Shown: one piece after another, positions 61,301-64,000 of the stretch
Position numbering within the stretch: position 1 is the first letter of the stretch
How the letters are laid out: each line of letters opens with the position of its first letter
DNA from: Trogon surrucura
Taxonomy: Eukaryota; Chordata; Aves; Trogoniformes; Trogonidae
NCBI GenBank assembly: GCA_020746105.1
Contig: CM036634.1
Span: 2,239,556 to 2,303,555 of the forward strand
Direction: 5' to 3'
DNA: 64,000 nucleotides
Notes under the pieces: generated by a model
The model's input: the letters and a program-made list of their open reading frames with translations, nothing else
The model's database searches: none
Told to the model about the DNA's origin: nothing
Made by a program: the position numbers and the translations under genes

Positions 61301-63353
61301 AGAATTCAAGTTTTGCTGACAGGTGGATCCTGTGATGCTTTGAGTGGGGGTTTTGATCTAAAGACGTACTTCAGGTCCATATGAATCTCTTGCAAGAGCT
61401 CAAGGACCTCTTCTGGTCAGTGCTGTGATCCCAGCAAGAACCCCTCTGCAAGTGTCTCTCTAGGTATAAGGAGATTTCCCCCCTGTCCGTGGAGTTCACT
61501 CGGTAGTTAAAAAGCTGTTCCAAACGGAGCTGACTTTGTTCGTTTATCCTTGAGGAATCTTACTTAATTAAAATGGGCCTGAGGGAAGTATGACTATCTT
61601 AATTTTGTCTTTTACCAGAGAAAATGTTTGAAGGCCATGACTTTATGCAGATCTAGGCTTTATTTATGTTAACAGGAGATGCTTTTGGTTACCCAGATCT
61701 TTTCAGGCTGATAGCTGGAATTCTTTTGTCATGTCATTAAATTTACAAAATAGCAGCAGAGGTATTGAATTGAATAGACATCACAGGTAACACTGGAAAG
61801 AACAGAAAAAGTAGTCAAGTCTATCTTCGTAACAGAGTTCAATCAGACTTCACTTTTTAAGCTTCAAAGTCAATATACCTGCTGTTTCTAGAGCTTAAAT
61901 CAACATACAAAAGACTTTTTTCACCCTTATCCACTCATAGAAGTTTCTGTCTCATCTCTGACTTGGGATTCCACAGTGTAGTCAGTTTCTTAAGTTCCCA
62001 TTTATTATTTATTGCAGTAGCTCCACTGAAATATGAATTTCCTCTATGAATGCTTTAGTTTCTAAAGCCTGCCATTAAGCTGCTCCTAACTAGGATGGAT
62101 CATTAAATGGTTGCTGCTTCCCAAATGTAGCAAACAAGGCCACTACCTGCCTGTTGTCTCTAACGTTTTACTCCTCTTTAAAGTAGACCTCCTAACAGTC
62201 CTGTGATGCTTGGCCACCTAACCCCGTCATCCACTTTGGATTTAAGTAGGGGTCGGAGTCTATCTTGACTTAACAGAAAGAATATTATTAATTTGGTTTC
62301 TTGATTTATAATGCAGTATTGTGCTGAGATTTGCAGCAGTGCTGGAGCAGTTGTTCTTGTCACTGAAGTTGCTTTGCAGTGTGGTGAGCGTTGTTTTTTA
62401 CACTTGTTCACTTTTAAATTCACAAAGGACAGACATAGGGTCTTAGTTCAGAAATACTTGTTTAAAAGCTTCCTTCTGATCTAAGATTAAATAGTAACAA
62501 AACTCCCAAGGGAGAGTTTAGTGTATGTGTGTCTTAGAAGAGGCTCTAACAGCTGTGAAAATGAAATAGCTACTTCTCTAGCAGACTGTGGGAGCAAATT
62601 TGCTATCTAAAGCACATAAATAAGCTGGTAGGTTATTTTCCTACTTATCAACATCAGAATACTGAATTAGCATCTTTATGTTTATGTGTTTGAAAGGCAA
62701 GGCCTTGAAGAAGAAAGAACTTTTCTCTCCCCCAAATGCTACTTTCAGGTAAGAGAGAGCTGTCATAAAGCAATTTATCTTTTGTGCACATTTGCAAACA
62801 ATTACTCTATGTTGTTTGGGTTTGTTTTTTTTTTTTCCATTTGTCCCTATTCCATCTCTCAATAATATGGCCTATATATCTTGAAAGACACTTTAATTAC
62901 AACAAGCTTTGTGCTGTACAGCTTCCTCAGGGCTGGCAAATATGGAGAGAAACTTGAAGGTGCGTGGTGGTTGCAGGCAGTCACTTTGAATTTGCCGTCG
63001 GGGAACGAAGGGTATGTGCTGTCTAGGTACAAGCCTGTCTCAAATACCGTGTTGGTGCATCATGAAGTTACGAAACTCTTTCCAAAGAGCAGCTGCACAG
63101 CGAGCGATGGTGTGGTGGGAGCAGCACGGGGATATGGGCAAAATGTCAAAGGTGTGGCTTGCTGTGCCCTCCTTGCCTTCCAGCACTGAAGCTTCATTAT
63201 GTGACTCACTAGTTACGTGTGCTGCTGTTCGCATCAAAACTGCTTACAAAAACCACCCGGCACCGACTAAAACTCCCAGTCTCTGGCAAGCGAACTGTCA
63301 GCTTGTATATGAGACCTATACTCTGAAATGAACCTTTCTTTTTCTTTTGTTAG
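58381..63353. other. Non-coding sequence, no recognised gene
   Basis: AT-rich unique sequence with T/A homopolymer runs near 60.33 and 62.83 kb. No repeat family or exon is recognised. Confidence 0.5.
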
Positions 63354-63438
63354 GAAGTGCTACACAGAAATTTTGGTCTTAAACTCCAGCGAGAAGGTGC
63401 TGCCAAGAGGGATGTTTTCAAGCTGTTATGTTGTAAAA
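63354..63438 (+). other. Exon-like segment with coding-like frame
   Basis: A pyrimidine-rich acceptor (TTTCTTTTTCTTTTGTTAG) is followed by 85 bases open in one frame (EVLHRNFGLKLQREGAAKRD, VFKLLCCK) and an AAAA|GTAAGG donor. Composition is protein-like, but no family is recognised. It may be an exon of an unannotated transcript or chance. Confidence 0.25.
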
Positions 63439-64000
63439 GTAAGGGTAGAAGTGTCAGCTGTAGGAACCTGAATCAAATTTAATCCCAGCCATGTGTCAGA
63501 CTGGACACGTTTTGAGGTGCTGCGTGGAAGAGTGTCCCCCCTTCAGCTCTACTCTTGCTTCCCATCAAACTTGAATCGGTTAAAACAGGAGAACATGCGG
63601 CTCACTCAGAAAAATCTACAAACTTACCTTCCGTGTGTGGTTGCACAAGGAAAACATGTAGGCAAATATTGAGATAAGTTGTTACCGTTCTTGCCTGTAT
63701 TTTAAAACAATCTGGACACTCTGATAAAGTGTCAGGCTTGTTTCCTTCCTAGGATTTAGCTTTAACTAAATAGGGAGTGAAAAAACCAAACCCCTGTTGC
63801 AACACATGCGCTGATGGCACAATCCCACGTTGTGATCTGAAGCCGATTCCCTCCGTGCAGACTGGCTCTCTCTCCGTACTCATTGTGTGGCTTGATTTCA
63901 AAAATTGCTCAACAAACAACATTTTGATGGGCTCTTATGTCCAAAGGAGTTTTTAAGTGCTGGCCATTTGTATGTAGGAGCTGAACTGCTTTGAAAAATC
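63439..64000. other. Non-coding sequence to the right edge
   Basis: No gene or repeat is recognised. Confidence 0.5.

Noticed and set aside
1-64000. CRISPR arrays, operons, phage or integron structures
   Set aside because: No regularly spaced repeats or bacterial gene layout; the window is vertebrate nuclear DNA.

Overview
This is vertebrate nuclear DNA, almost certainly from a bird. It carries split genes with GT-AG introns, two CpG islands, CR1-type 3' tails and long AT-rich non-coding stretches. A short element near 31.7 kb reads as a tRNA-Ile-like head joined to a CR1 tail. That structure is known from passerine SINEs (TguSINE1 type), so a songbird or relative is a reasonable but unproven guess. 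There is no prokaryotic or viral gene organisation here.

Left part (1-24.2 kb). The minus strand carries RNFT2 (TMEM118), a multi-pass membrane RING E3 ubiquitin ligase. Seven coding exons can be placed by homology, reading frame and splice sites. They run from 21,447 down to 556 and cover the disordered His-rich N-terminus and all the membrane-spanning part seen here. The C-terminal RING exons lie beyond the left edge. One intron appears to use a GC-AG donor. The introns hold a solo LTR fossil, CR1 scraps, L3/MIR-like ancient repeats and simple repeats.

Middle (23.7-28.5 kb). A CpG island with a palindromic NRF1 site separates RNFT2 from SPRING1 (C12orf49 homologue), which is divergently transcribed on the plus strand. 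All five SPRING1 coding exons are present and intact. They predict a 205-residue protein, the same length as I recall for the human protein. The RNFT2-SPRING1 head-to-head order matches the human locus as I recall it.

Right part (28.5-64 kb). After the SPRING1 3' UTR there is no protein gene I can recognise. In the human order the next large gene would be MED13L, and none of its exons were recognised here. A second CpG island at 33.4-34.3 kb, with an E2F-like site, a good-context ATG and possible donors, looks like an unassigned promoter. Several exon-like segments downstream (47.5, 50.1 and 63.4 kb) could belong to an unannotated plus-strand transcript, but this rests on splice-site appearance only. 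I see no clear undescribed biological system; the best leads are this orphan CpG island with its candidate exons and the GC-AG intron in RNFT2.
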